Assembly: GCA_964413935.1 (NCBI GenBank)
Contig: CAYPTY010000004.1
Location: forward strand, 102,769-166,768
Length of the DNA: 64,000 nucleotides
Reading direction: 5' to 3'
DNA from: CAYPTY01 sp964413935
GTDB lineage: Bacteria > Bacteroidota > Rhodothermia > Balneolales > Balneolaceae
Shown here: positions 8,433-17,506 of the stretch, one piece after another
Layout of the letters: each line of letters opens with the position of its first letter
Position numbering within the stretch: the stretch's first letter is position 1
The notes under the pieces: model-generated
Seen by the model: only the letters and a program-made list of their open reading frames with translations
Databases searched by the model: none
Told to the model about the DNA's origin: nothing
Position numbers and translations under genes: made by a program

Positions 8433-9854
8433 ATGACGGCCGGTATTAAACTAAACGACAAACCCACCATTCTTGCTTTCATCCGCAAGGTTATTGACGA
8501 ATCAGATGAACTGATTAAGCATCTGGTGAATTTTAAAAAGGATGAGATCATCTTCCAACAAGGAGATACCCTGACTTATCTGTATTTGCTGCTGGAGGGA
8601 TCAGTTATTCTGAATCATACCCGAAGTGATGGCTCCTCTCTGGATCTGGTGCATCTTGATCCGGGTAATTTTGTGGGCTTGGTTGCTTTCAGCACAGGAA
8701 ATCCATCTCTCACCACCTGTCGGGTTAAGGAGAATATTAGAGCACTACGTATTGAACAGAATGAGTTCGAGCAGTACATGAATGATCATCCCAGACTGAG
8801 GCATCCGCTTCAGCAACTGATGATGAATAACATGACCGACCGTTTCATGCAGAATGTGCAGCTTGAATCAAAAATGAATGCACTGAATCAGAAACTGGAA
8901 GAAGAGGGAGAACAGTTAAGGGAAGCCTACCGTCAGCTTGAAAACTCCCAGCAAAAAATGATTCACCAGGAGAAAATGGCTACCCTTGGTGAACTGGTTG
9001 CAGGATTTGCTCACGAAGTGAATAATCCTGCAGCAGCTCTGATTCGCTCCTCGGAAATGCTCAGGGAAATATTTGTGGATGGTGACCATGATGAAATCCT
9101 CCAGCAGATGTTTCTGATCGGACTTAAATCGGCTCCGGTAAGCAGTGAAGAAACACGCATCCGGATGAACAATATGGATGCCGAGTTTGCAGAAATCCGT
9201 GATCGCAGTATGATGCGGAAACTGGCTCAAATGCCGGAAGAAGCTCTTGATCTTATCCGTGATCAAAGAAAAGTGTATCCGCTGGAAAGACTGCTGAGAC
9301 GATTTGAAGCAGGTCGACTGATCCACAATATTGAAATTGCCAGTAATCGAATTGCCAATCTTGTGAAAAGCCTTAAAAGCTACAGCCGGCAGGATTACCG
9401 CGATGATGGAATGATCGATATCAGGGAGGGAATCAAAGATACCGTTCAGATATTGAGCAACCGGCTTAAGTACATGGATGTAAATCTGGAACTGAATGAG
9501 GTTCCGGAAACCTGTGGCAGAATGGGGGAACTGAACCAGGTGTGGACCAACATCCTGGTGAATGCCTGCGATGTGCTCGAAACCGGAGGACACATTGATA
9601 TTATTTGCAGACAAGAGGGAAAAAAAATAAAAGTGATTATCTCGGATAACGGGCCGGGCATACCGGAAGAAATCCTGGATCGGATTTTCGAGGCCAACTT
9701 TACAACTAAGAACCAGGGAGCCCGCTTCGGACTTGGACTGGGCCTGGCCATTTCCAGTGAAATTATTCAGCAGCACGGAGGTACCCTCAAAGCAGCTAAC
9801 AACGAGAATGGGGGTGCAAGATTCGAAATCCTGTTGCCCGTGAAAAAGTGTTGA
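8433..9854 (+). CDS. histidine kinase with cyclic-nucleotide-binding-like sensor domain
   Basis: 473 residues, no membrane segment. Residues 20-135 form a cNMP-binding/Crp-like fold (FQQGDTLTYLYLLLEGSVIL, GNFVGLVAF). A coiled coil (145-185) leads to the dimerisation helix with the H-box HEVNNP (His194). A helical insert of about 100 residues follows, then the ATPase domain with N-box NQVWTNILVNACD, G1 DNGPGIP, F-box IFEANFTTK and G2 GLGLGLAIS. The cNMP-kinase arrangement implies a soluble sensor. Being last in the porin-DASS-RR operon, it may report on the transported anion or on a nucleotide signal. It converges on the DUF1501 gene with 8 bp between stops. Confidence 0.9.
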   Translation: MTAGIKLNDKPTILAFIRKVIDESDELIKHLVNFKKDEIIFQQGDTLTYLYLLLEGSVILNHTRSDGSSLDLVHLDPGNFVGLVAFSTGNPSLTTCRVKENIRALRIEQNEFEQYMNDHPRLRHPLQQLMMNNMTDRFMQNVQLESKMNALNQKLEEEGEQLREAYRQLENSQQKMIHQEKMATLGELVAGFAHEVNNPAAALIRSSEMLREIFVDGDHDEILQQMFLIGLKSAPVSSEETRIRMNNMDAEFAEIRDRSMMRKLAQMPEEALDLIRDQRKVYPLERLLRRFEAGRLIHNIEIASNRIANLVKSLKSYSRQDYRDDGMIDIREGIKDTVQILSNRLKYMDVNLELNEVPETCGRMGELNQVWTNILVNACDVLETGGHIDIICRQEGKKIKVIISDNGPGIPEEILDRIFEANFTTKNQGARFGLGLGLAISSEIIQQHGGTLKAANNENGGARFEILLPVKKC

Positions 9855-9862
9855 AAAAGGAC

Positions 9863-11485
9863 TTATTTGATGAGCGTCATTTGACGGCTCTGAACTTTTC
9901 CACCGGCGATGATGCGATAAATGTAAACGCCACTGGCCAGGTTTGAAGCATCAAAGGTGATGGAATGACTGCCTGAACTGAATACCCGATTCGCCAGTGA
10001 AGCCACCCGACGACCCTGCACATCAAAGATGTCAAGTTGCACCCGTTCGGATCTGCTCAGCTCGAAAGCTATGGTTGTACTTGGATTAAAGGGATTCGGA
10101 TAATTCTGGTGTAATCTGAAGCTGCCCGGATTAAAATCAGGTTCATTGGAAACGCTAACACCTGATAGAAACGGAACCTTTTCGAAATCACCACCCAGCA
10201 CATTCTGGGTTACGGACTGATCCAGTTCAAACCAGTCGTTCAGCAGGGTAGTGTAAATCTGCCGGAAGTCGTATTGGTGGGGTACGTTACCGAATTCATC
10301 AATACCATCTTCTCCGAGTTCAGGTTCATTTCCGATGAAGCCACCCTCAACTGAATCTCCGAACACAAATAAGGGTGCTGCAGCCCCATGATCTGTACCA
10401 TCAGATCCGTTCTGGTACACCCGGCGTCCGAATTCTGAAAAGGTTGCAATCAGAACTTTTTGAGAGCAATCATCTGCGGAGAGATCAGCATAAAAATCTG
10501 AAACGCTCTGACTTAACTCGGCCAGCAGGGCGGCATGTAAATCCCCCTGTGTGGCATGGGTATCAAATCCCCCAAGCTGCACCAGATATATCCGGCTGCC
10601 GAGATTTCCTTTTATCAGCCGGGCTACAATTTCCAGGCTGCGGCTGAGGTTAAAATCCGGGTTCACCGGACTGTAATCGATACGAGTGTTACTTGCATCG
10701 TAGGCTTCTTTGATGGTATCTGCATAACGATAGGAGTTGTTGGCCACGGTACGGGAGTAGCGCATTTCCTCCCCATACAGCGTATCCGGCAGGTCGTCCA
10801 CAGCATAAACGATGCCCTGATCCACGAGGCTTTCAATGAGACCGATGTCGTTCAGCGACATCCCCATATTCATATCCGAGCCCTGGAAAAGCAGTGGAGC
10901 GCCATAGCCGATCTGCACTGCAAGCGGGTAATCGGTGGGATCATCCTGGAAATCGGGATAGTCCGTTTCCAGTTTGCGGCCCATCCATCCGGTAGTGAGG
11001 TATTCATCGGCATCGGATGCTGTCATCCAGATATCGGTGGAGCGGAAGTGGGATAAATCCTGATCCGGATAGCCAACACCCTGAATGATGCTCATTTTAC
11101 CATCATCCCAGAGCGATTGAAGCGGAGCCATGGAAGGATGCATTCCCTGTGTATCGTTCAGGCCGATGGTTTCATTTTTTGGGATGGCCACGGTGGGACG
11201 CACATTGTAGTAAAAATCATTTTCAACCGGCACTATGGTGTTCAGGCCGTCATTACCCCCATCCAGCTGAATCAATACCAGTACTTTGTCGGTTTCCAGG
11301 CCGGCAAGCTGCTGAAAGAGGGAGCTTGATTCCAGTGCCTTAACCGGAGTACGCTGCAGCATCAGCGCTCCGCCAGCGGTCATCAGCCCGAGACGTTTCA
11401 GAAAATCACGGCGTGAGTGACACTCATGGTGGTGGTTGTGGTGATGGATGCCATCCTGTAAAGAACTTCCTTTAATATGCTTCAT
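9863..11485 (-). CDS. DUF1501 protein with Tat signal and C-terminal sorting domain
   Basis: 540 residues. The N-terminus has a twin-arginine motif SRRDFLKRLGL (Arg25-Arg26) preceded by an unusually His-rich stretch (residues 14-20) and followed by a hydrophobic region. The centre matches DUF1501, an alkaline-phosphatase-superfamily-like fold (LIQLDGGNDGLNTIVP; TFSEFGRRVYQNGSDGTDHG; GFDTHATQGDLH). From about 455 on there is the surface-sorting domain typical of this group (LHQNYPNPFNPSTTI ... GVYIYRI). It lies 10 bp downstream of a DUF1800 gene, the usual genomic pair, so both are probably exported and work together. The enzymatic activity of the pair is not established. Confidence 0.9.
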   Translation of the reverse strand: MKHIKGSSLQDGIHHHNHHHECHSRRDFLKRLGLMTAGGALMLQRTPVKALESSSLFQQLAGLETDKVLVLIQLDGGNDGLNTIVPVENDFYYNVRPTVAIPKNETIGLNDTQGMHPSMAPLQSLWDDGKMSIIQGVGYPDQDLSHFRSTDIWMTASDADEYLTTGWMGRKLETDYPDFQDDPTDYPLAVQIGYGAPLLFQGSDMNMGMSLNDIGLIESLVDQGIVYAVDDLPDTLYGEEMRYSRTVANNSYRYADTIKEAYDASNTRIDYSPVNPDFNLSRSLEIVARLIKGNLGSRIYLVQLGGFDTHATQGDLHAALLAELSQSVSDFYADLSADDCSQKVLIATFSEFGRRVYQNGSDGTDHGAAAPLFVFGDSVEGGFIGNEPELGEDGIDEFGNVPHQYDFRQIYTTLLNDWFELDQSVTQNVLGGDFEKVPFLSGVSVSNEPDFNPGSFRLHQNYPNPFNPSTTIAFELSRSERVQLDIFDVQGRRVASLANRVFSSGSHSITFDASNLASGVYIYRIIAGGKVQSRQMTLIK

Positions 11486-11495
11486 GATTACCTCT

Positions 11496-13004
11496 CTACA
11501 GATGTTGGTATTCCGGTAAGCGACGGATGTGCATCACCAGGTTCAAAATTCTCCATTCAGCACCCGGTATGTCAATATTCCATTCGTAGTAAGGGATGGT
11601 ACCGAGCAGCACGTTGGGCAGTTGCTGCCGTTCATAATTCGGAAGCGGAACGGCTAGCAGATAATCGGCAAGATCATAAGCCAGCTTATACGGATCATTG
11701 GGATCACTCATGCCCTGAGCCAGTTGTTTCAGATTAGCCTGATTGTTCCAGAGATCCCAGTCAGAAAACTGCCAGCGCCTTGGCAAAGTGGTTGTGCTGA
11801 GCCAGGATCGGAAGCCTTTCCAGCCGGCAACATTCGGCGGACCAAGAGGAAACTGTCCCATATCGAACAGCAGCCAGGGCTCGGCAGCATCAAACTCACC
11901 GATCGGGGGTTTATTCATTTCAGAATAGATATTCATGAGCATATCGACCGGACTTTTATACATCGCTCCGATGATTTCATCATCAAAGAAGTGCTCACTT
12001 TTGAGCAATTGCTTAAGTACCGGTTCCACTTCCCAGTTCGAATCAATTAAAGTCTGAGCCAGCCCGTCGATGATAGCCTGATTGGGTACTTCGAATACAA
12101 AAAACTTGTACAGCTTGGTGCAGATGAACTGAGCAATCTCCTCAGCTTTTTCCTCAAAAATCAGGTCGATGACTCCACTGTAATTAAAGTCACCAATGCG
12201 CCCGAATATGGTCTTCTGCCCGGAATCATGTCTGAAAGGCAGAAAACCAATCTGAAAGTTATCATAGCGTACGTAATAACCCGTCAATGCCCGGGCGATT
12301 TCGGTTACATCCTGCTGGGTGTAATTTCCAACCCCCATCGTAAAAAGCTCCAGCAGTTCACGGGCATAGTTTTCATTGGGCTCACCTCTGGAGTTTTCAT
12401 TACCGTTGAGATAAATCAGCATGGCATGGTCCAGCCCGATGGCATAGACAAAATCCTTGAAGTTACCCAGACAGTATCGGCGAAGGGTATTGATGTAGCG
12501 GGCGGCAAAAGGAGCAAGTTCATAAACCCCGATTTCTGTCACAAAATGGTTATGCCAGAAGAGGACCATTTTTTCCCTGAAGGGATGCGCCCTCATTTCA
12601 TCCAGCCAGCTGTTGATATAGGCGATATAGCGATGAAAGTTATCCTCAAAATATTGCAAAATTTCCTGCTCGGTACCACCAAAAGGCGGGTAGGCATTAT
12701 ACCAGTCCGGATTTGGTGGCGCGGGCGCGTTTTTGGCATCCTCAAAAACACTATCTATATAGCTTGTCGGACTTTGGGATTTGATTCCCTCAATCTCACT
12801 GTAATGATATCCAAATTCTATACGGCGTTTGGTATGCTTGATTCTGCGGTCATCCCAGGGCTTGGATCCCGAGGGACTATAGGGCTGAAGTGTTGTACTG
12901 AGAGCTTTTGCCTTCAGATGTCTGAAGTGGTCGGATTCCTGCTGCTCACTGCGATCGCGGTGCAGGTTTTTGACATCTTCATGTGTGTACTTTTTAATCT
13001 TCAT
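11496..13004 (-). CDS. DUF1800 domain protein
   Basis: 502 residues matching the DUF1800 family: a conserved HNHFVTE stretch, ENYARELLELFTMGVGNYTQQDVTEIARALTGY, an internal LPFRHDSGQKTIFG, and the C-terminal FPLGPPNVAGWKGFRSWL. No signal peptide is apparent at this start, whereas its partner DUF1501 has a Tat signal; co-export as a complex is possible. It is first in a two-gene operon with the DUF1501 protein (10-bp gap). About 200 bp of non-coding sequence separate it from the divergent response regulator at 13205. Function unknown. Confidence 0.9.
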   Translation of the reverse strand: MKIKKYTHEDVKNLHRDRSEQQESDHFRHLKAKALSTTLQPYSPSGSKPWDDRRIKHTKRRIEFGYHYSEIEGIKSQSPTSYIDSVFEDAKNAPAPPNPDWYNAYPPFGGTEQEILQYFEDNFHRYIAYINSWLDEMRAHPFREKMVLFWHNHFVTEIGVYELAPFAARYINTLRRYCLGNFKDFVYAIGLDHAMLIYLNGNENSRGEPNENYARELLELFTMGVGNYTQQDVTEIARALTGYYVRYDNFQIGFLPFRHDSGQKTIFGRIGDFNYSGVIDLIFEEKAEEIAQFICTKLYKFFVFEVPNQAIIDGLAQTLIDSNWEVEPVLKQLLKSEHFFDDEIIGAMYKSPVDMLMNIYSEMNKPPIGEFDAAEPWLLFDMGQFPLGPPNVAGWKGFRSWLSTTTLPRRWQFSDWDLWNNQANLKQLAQGMSDPNDPYKLAYDLADYLLAVPLPNYERQQLPNVLLGTIPYYEWNIDIPGAEWRILNLVMHIRRLPEYQHL

Positions 13005-13204
13005 CTAAATAAATCTCTTAACGCCAATTATCGAATATGAGCCTGAATACCTAAAAAAAGACAGTCAGTGGCATTTTCTGTTACATAATTTGGGCTTATT
13101 GAGGAGTTAATAAAGAAATATGAGAAAATCCTAATGTAAAGGGTATAAAGTGAGCTGCAGCATTTTCCGATAAAATTTATAACTGTGAAACAAAATGCTG
13201 AGTT

Positions 13205-13585
13205 ATGAAAAACGCACTTATCGTTGAAGACAATCTGATCCTTTCCATCCTTTATGAAAATTATCTGAATAAAATGGTGTTCAAAACCGTGGGTCAGATC
13301 AAGCAGGCTGAGCGGGCTGTTGAGCTGGTTAAGCGATATAAACCGGATGTGGTAATCATGGACATCAATCTAGAAGGTGATATGGATGGTATTCAGGCTG
13401 CTAACGAAATACGCAAGTTTTCAGACGTACCAATCCTTTTTATAACAGGAAGCTCCGATCCATACAATATGAGTCGGGCTGATGAGGTCCCTAATTCCGA
13501 TTATCTGTTTAAACCTATTTCAGAACCTCTGCTGAAAAAAGCGGTAAATCAGTTAATAGAACAGCCATACGTCAAGGCGTCCTAA
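13205..13585 (+). CDS. stand-alone receiver-domain protein
   Basis: 126 residues, essentially one REC domain: E8/D9 acidic pair, phospho-acceptor D53 in IMDINLEGDMDG, T81 in FITGSS, K103 in LFKPIS. No output domain. The IMDINLEG motif is typical of receivers paired with hybrid or PAS histidine kinases in this bacterial group. No kinase is adjacent, so it is an orphan in this window. An A/T-rich 200-bp region upstream should hold its promoter. Confidence 0.9.
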   Translation: MKNALIVEDNLILSILYENYLNKMVFKTVGQIKQAERAVELVKRYKPDVVIMDINLEGDMDGIQAANEIRKFSDVPILFITGSSDPYNMSRADEVPNSDYLFKPISEPLLKKAVNQLIEQPYVKAS

Positions 13586-13876
13586 GAAACTTAACCGGTA
13601 TCTATCCAAATATGCATTCCTGCGGGGCAATCGTTAGTTTCACAGTGCTAATTTTTGTCCCGCTTTTTTTTGGCGGTTTTTGAGTATGATACCAAAACCT
13701 CCCGGCAAATAAATTTAACGGGAACCCCCGCAGGCAGCAGGCAGTACAACTCCCCGAAACAAGTTTATGTGATGGGTCTATCATATGCACGGTCTTAAAA
13801 ACTCCTTTTTATAAAGGGCAATTAGCCACCCATTCTGTTATTTTTAAGGATGTTCTAATCAATAGGGGGGATTAGT
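13586..13876. other. 291-bp non-coding interval
   Basis: I see no convincing gene. A T-rich patch (about 13650-13682) follows GTCCCGC, which is not a good terminator. Short CCCGG/CGGGA arms lie near 13700-13725. The last bases (AATAGGGGGGATTAGT) give a purine-rich ribosome site for the next gene. Confidence 0.4.
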
Positions 13877-14605
13877 ATGAAGATTATATCACTTGAGTCG
13901 GTTATTCATGGCTTCTCAACAGCACTGAAACGCTTTCCTTTTGTGATGCTTATGGCCACAATGGCATCCGTTGCCGGGATAACCTTTGCCGAAATCAGTT
14001 TTAAGGATGATGAGGTCAACAACTATGTCATAAACCTGATGTTCACGGGTTTCCTTGGTATCCCTTTCGTTTTGTCAATAGCACTGCTGGGTGAGCGACT
14101 AAAACTGCAGTTAGGCAGCAGAATCGCAATAAAAGTCGCAGCAGTTATCCTGATCATAGTCTATACTTTTTTGCTTCCCCAGAATTTCCCGGATGGTCCG
14201 CTTGAGGATGTCATTCAATTTATGCTGTTCGTGCTGGGGGCACATCTTCTGGTTTCATTTGTGGCTTTTCTGAATGATTCGGGTGTGGAATACTTCTGGC
14301 AATTCAATAAGACCCTGTTATTACGGTTTATTTTGTCAGGATTGTATTCAGCGGTTCTGTTTGCGGGCTTATCTGTAGCATTGGTAGCCATCGACAACCT
14401 GCTGGGAATAACCATTGAGGAAGTGCGATATCTTCAACTCTTCCTGCTCATAGCCGGGATATTCAACACCGGGTTTTTCCTCTCCGCTGTACCCGAGATC
14501 GACGAGCAACAAACTCAGATCGAGGCTTATCCAAAACCGCTAAAAGTTTTTGTACAGTATCTGCTGCTGCCACTGGTCACGGTATACATCCTCAACTCTA
14601 AGTGA
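13877..14605 (+). pseudogene. 3'-truncated DUF4153-type membrane protein
   Basis: 242 residues with seven or so hydrophobic segments. The sequence follows the N-terminal part of DUF4153 proteins, including FNTGFFLSAVPEI and the YPKPLKVFVQYLLLPLVTVYIL segment. In full-length members (roughly 600 residues) this leads into further membrane helices and a C-terminal soluble region. Here it ends three codons later (N-S-K-stop), exactly where antisense sequence of the LytTR-type gene begins. A deletion has probably removed the 3' ends of both convergent genes. A short functional product cannot be excluded, since the frame itself is intact. Confidence 0.6.
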
Positions 14606-15091
14606 AAGCGACGACTTGCTTTCGAGTCCGAGATGTTCTTCTATGGCTTTCTTACGGTCTACTTTTTCCCTGAGCCTCTTATTGTTTTCCATTTGCCTGA
14701 TCAAAATAATGGGAAGAAGTCCTATCACAAAGGTAATCAGAAGAATTCCCAGATAACCAGTGAGGTCAAATTCATCGCCGGACAGATATAAAACGAAGCC
14801 GTAGTTGGCGAGGCTTATGCTCCCGATATTGATGATTACAAAGAGCATACCGGGAAGGGTGTAAAAACCGTGATGATTCTCTCTCCACCCCGGAATCAAA
14901 AAATAAAAAAGGCTCATGTTGAATGCGCTGACCAATAGGGAAATCAATCCAAAAGCAACACTAATGAGCAAATTTTGTGGGAGGCTGACGTCCTCGTCTG
15001 AAAGCATCAGAATGAATACACCTTAGGTAACCAGCAAAAAGATGCCGGATAGTGTTCGAAATCTGGATTTCAGAAAATGGAGCAATTTCAT
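14590..15091 (-). pseudogene. decayed LytTR-type membrane regulator
   Basis: Coding sequence starts at the ATG at 15091 with a good ribosome site (AAAAGGAC). It runs 22 codons (MKLLHFLKSRFRTLSGIFLLVT), hits TAA at 15023-15025, and continues in the same frame (GVFILMLSDEDV...) through four hydrophobic segments, a basic helix and KKAIEEHLGLES. The frame then reaches SLSLRVEDV, which looks like the first strand of a LytTR DNA-binding domain, and breaks off into antisense of the DUF4153 gene (open to 14540 only by chance). It thus has one in-frame stop and a lost C-terminus. Such 4-TM LytTR regulators typically pair with a neighbouring membrane protein, fitting the DUF4153 remnant. Confidence 0.65.
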
Positions 15092-15097
15092 GTCCTT

Positions 15098-15493
15098 TTA
15101 TTTCGACTGACAAAGCTCAACCAGCACTCCGTTGTTATCTTTGGGGTGTACAAAGGCGACCAGTTTGTTGTCGGCGCCGTTCTTGGGCTGTTCGTTCAGA
15201 ATGGTAAAACCTTCACTGCGGAGTCGCTCCAGTTCAGCATGTATGTCGTCCACTTCAAAGGCAACATGATGCAGGCCTTCCCCCTTTTTTACTGTGTATT
15301 TCGCAATGACTGAATCCGGTTGAGTGGCGCCCAGTAATTCCACTTTGGATTCACCTGTCTGGAAAAAAGCCGTTTCTACTTTTTCGCTCTCCACAACTTC
15401 CCGTTTGGAGCATTTACGGTTCAGAATAGTCTCATAGGTTTTAATGGCGGCTTCCAGGTCTTTAACCGCAATTCCGATATGATCAATATGCAT
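15098..15493 (-). CDS. mce: methylmalonyl-CoA epimerase
   Basis: 131 residues, one vicinal-oxygen-chelate module pair: IDHIGIAVKDLEAAIKTY at the start, GLHHVAFEVDDI in the centre and the C-terminal VHPKDNNGVLVELCQ. His5, His76 and Glu126 fit the metal ligands of the family. It interconverts (S)- and (R)-methylmalonyl-CoA, linking propionyl-CoA carboxylation to the B12-dependent mutase. No mutase gene lies in the window. The decayed LytTR-type gene starts 6 bp downstream on the same strand, so the two were once co-transcribed. Confidence 0.92.
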   Translation of the reverse strand: MHIDHIGIAVKDLEAAIKTYETILNRKCSKREVVESEKVETAFFQTGESKVELLGATQPDSVIAKYTVKKGEGLHHVAFEVDDIHAELERLRSEGFTILNEQPKNGADNKLVAFVHPKDNNGVLVELCQSK

Positions 15494-15571
15494 GCATTTC
15501 CCCTTTTTGATTCACTTAAAGTTTTGGATATAATATCCACTCGATGCATATGAAACCTAATTATTCGGGGG

Positions 15572-16651
15572 ATGAAACACCATAAAGTTACCCAAGAAAA
15601 CCGCTATCCTTTCTGGCTGAAAGCAACCATCATTCTTTTTGGCATAAGTTTGCTGATCATACTCCTGGTGTATGGTAAATTTATCCTGATGCCGCTGTTC
15701 TTCGCCGCTTTTTTTTCATTCCTTGTAGCCCCAATGGTAAATCGGCTTGAAAAGTGGAAGCTGGGCAGGGCGGGATCCATACTTCTAAGCATGCTGCTGG
15801 TGATCATTGTTCTGAGTGGTATTATTTCTCTGGTTTCTGTTCAGTTTGTGCAGTTTGCTGAAGAAATACCGGAAGTCACGGAACGCCTCAAAACCATAAC
15901 CAATGATTCCATCGATTTTGTGGAAGGCCGACTTGGAATCACTCAGGAACAGCAGTCAGATTTTATTCAGAAGGGTTTGAATAATATTATTGAAAAAAGC
16001 GGGCAGTATGCGCGGTCAGCCGTTGGAGCCACAACCAATATTTTTACGAATCTGACTCTGCTGCCCATTTTTATGTTTTTTCTTCTTTACTACCGCGGCA
16101 TGTACGAAACATTCTTTTATCGCCTATTCGATAATTCCTCGAATGAATCCATCGACGACCTCATTGATCGCATTGAGGATGTGACCCAGAATTACATTGT
16201 CGGAATGCTTACGGTAGTCGGGATCCTGGCTGTTCTGAATACTACGGGCCTGCTCATTATCGGACTGGAAAACGCCATCTTTTTCGGGGTCTTTGCAGCT
16301 CTGATTGCAATCATACCCTATATCGGTACTCTCATCGGGGGCTTGCTGCCAACAATTTATGCTTTCCTGTTTACCGACTCACTGCTCATGCCACTGGCAG
16401 TAATTATCGTGTTTGGCATCGTACAGTTTCTGGAGGGTAATCTGATTACTCCAAGGATTGTGGGCTCAAAAGTTGCCATCAATCCCTTCATGGCCATGCT
16501 TGCACTGATTGTGGGTGCAGAAATCTGGGGTATTTCAGGAATGATTTTGTTCGTTCCACTGATTGGTATTCTGCGTGTAATATTTGAGCAGATCGAAGGT
16601 TTAAAACCATATGGTTACCTACTTGGAAACTCCATCGAATACAAAGAATAA
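15572..16651 (+). CDS. AI-2E family membrane permease
   Basis: 359 residues with eight predicted membrane segments in the family arrangement: two or three N-terminal helices, a soluble coiled region (about 95-150), then a C-terminal bundle with PYIGTLIGGLLPTIYAF and the hallmark QFLEGNLITPRIVGSKVAINP. Members export small molecules or sodium (TqsA, YdiK, Na+/H+ antiporters); the substrate here is unknown. The start is next to a purine-rich GGGGG site. Its 3' end overlaps the next lipoprotein gene by 41 bp if that gene starts at 16611. Confidence 0.88.
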   Translation: MKHHKVTQENRYPFWLKATIILFGISLLIILLVYGKFILMPLFFAAFFSFLVAPMVNRLEKWKLGRAGSILLSMLLVIIVLSGIISLVSVQFVQFAEEIPEVTERLKTITNDSIDFVEGRLGITQEQQSDFIQKGLNNIIEKSGQYARSAVGATTNIFTNLTLLPIFMFFLLYYRGMYETFFYRLFDNSSNESIDDLIDRIEDVTQNYIVGMLTVVGILAVLNTTGLLIIGLENAIFFGVFAALIAIIPYIGTLIGGLLPTIYAFLFTDSLLMPLAVIIVFGIVQFLEGNLITPRIVGSKVAINPFMAMLALIVGAEIWGISGMILFVPLIGILRVIFEQIEGLKPYGYLLGNSIEYKE

Positions 16652-17393
16652 AACGGTACCCCTTTTACTTGCGGCAGTTATGCTGCTGCTTAGTGCCTGT
16701 AATCCCTATGAAAATGGCAGGCGTAGCTTTTTCCTGGAAGAACATCCGCATCTGATTTTATTAGATAGCCAAAAAAAGGAGGTCAGCAGCTACGATTACA
16801 TTGATTTCTCCTACAATAATTCCGTAATCACAGCTGAAGTACTCAGGCCCGATGCCAGGTTGTTTGACCGAAATATTGGGCGTTATTATGACGGCAAGCT
16901 GGTTTCCATAAGCCGAAGAGGCACCACTATGCAGTCTTTTTTTGAGGATGGCATCATGCAGAGTTTCAAAATCTGGTATCCCACAAACCGCCTTTCCATG
17001 GAGTTTAATGTTGTTGACAGGGTGGGAAGGTCCTATAAAAATGATGGGGGATTGGTCACGGCCTGGCTTCCCGAATCAGAACTGCACTATAACCCGGTTA
17101 CAGGTTTGGTATCGCGCATCGTCACAGATGATCAGGTGGAATATTATGATCAAAAAGGACAGCTGGAGTACTATTCCGTATTCAGCGACAGTTCCACAAC
17201 CGAGTATTACAAAAACAACCTGAAACGATTTGAAGTGCTCCGGCTAAACCGCGGAGAACGGCGAATTTCAAGATGGTACCCAAACGGACAGCTTGAGGTT
17301 ACCGGCATTATGAGAGAAGGAGAGACCATCGGTGAGTGGGTTAAGTATGACTCTCTCGGTAATGTAATTGAGCGAAAACTATATCCTCTTTAA
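16611..17393 (+). CDS. MORN-type (YwqK-like) repeat lipoprotein 1
   Basis: 260 residues with a lipoprotein signal (hydrophobic 17-28, lipobox LSAC, Cys30). The body carries divergent MORN_2/YwqK-type repeats: YYDGKLVS, SFFEDGIMQSF, YYDQKGQLEYY, RWYPNGQLEVTG and GEWVKYDSLGNVI. These repeats form beta-hairpin stacks; function in such lipoproteins is unknown. The start overlaps the AI-2E gene; no later ATG keeps a full signal peptide. It is the first of three related lipoproteins in a row (16611-18915), all containing the xxYPNG-like motif. Confidence 0.7.
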   Translation: MVTYLETPSNTKNKTVPLLLAAVMLLLSACNPYENGRRSFFLEEHPHLILLDSQKKEVSSYDYIDFSYNNSVITAEVLRPDARLFDRNIGRYYDGKLVSISRRGTTMQSFFEDGIMQSFKIWYPTNRLSMEFNVVDRVGRSYKNDGGLVTAWLPESELHYNPVTGLVSRIVTDDQVEYYDQKGQLEYYSVFSDSSTTEYYKNNLKRFEVLRLNRGERRISRWYPNGQLEVTGIMREGETIGEWVKYDSLGNVIERKLYPL

Positions 17394-17506
17394 AATCAAT
17401 ATGTTTTAACTATTCGGATTAGAGATTTTTAAGGTAGTTAAAGAGAACCTAATTCGTCTTTTCCCCTCCCTGTTGTAGTTTTCTTTTAACAAAAATAAAG
17501 AGAACT

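Noticed and set aside
8916..9776. 286-residue minus-strand frame
   Set aside because: Complete shadow of the histidine kinase, whose H, N, G1 and G2 boxes are intact in the plus frame.
12228..13040. 270-residue plus-strand frame
   Set aside because: Antisense of the DUF1800 gene; composition is not protein-like.
13650..13690. Terminator after the receiver gene
   Set aside because: A T-run is present, but no stable GC stem precedes it.
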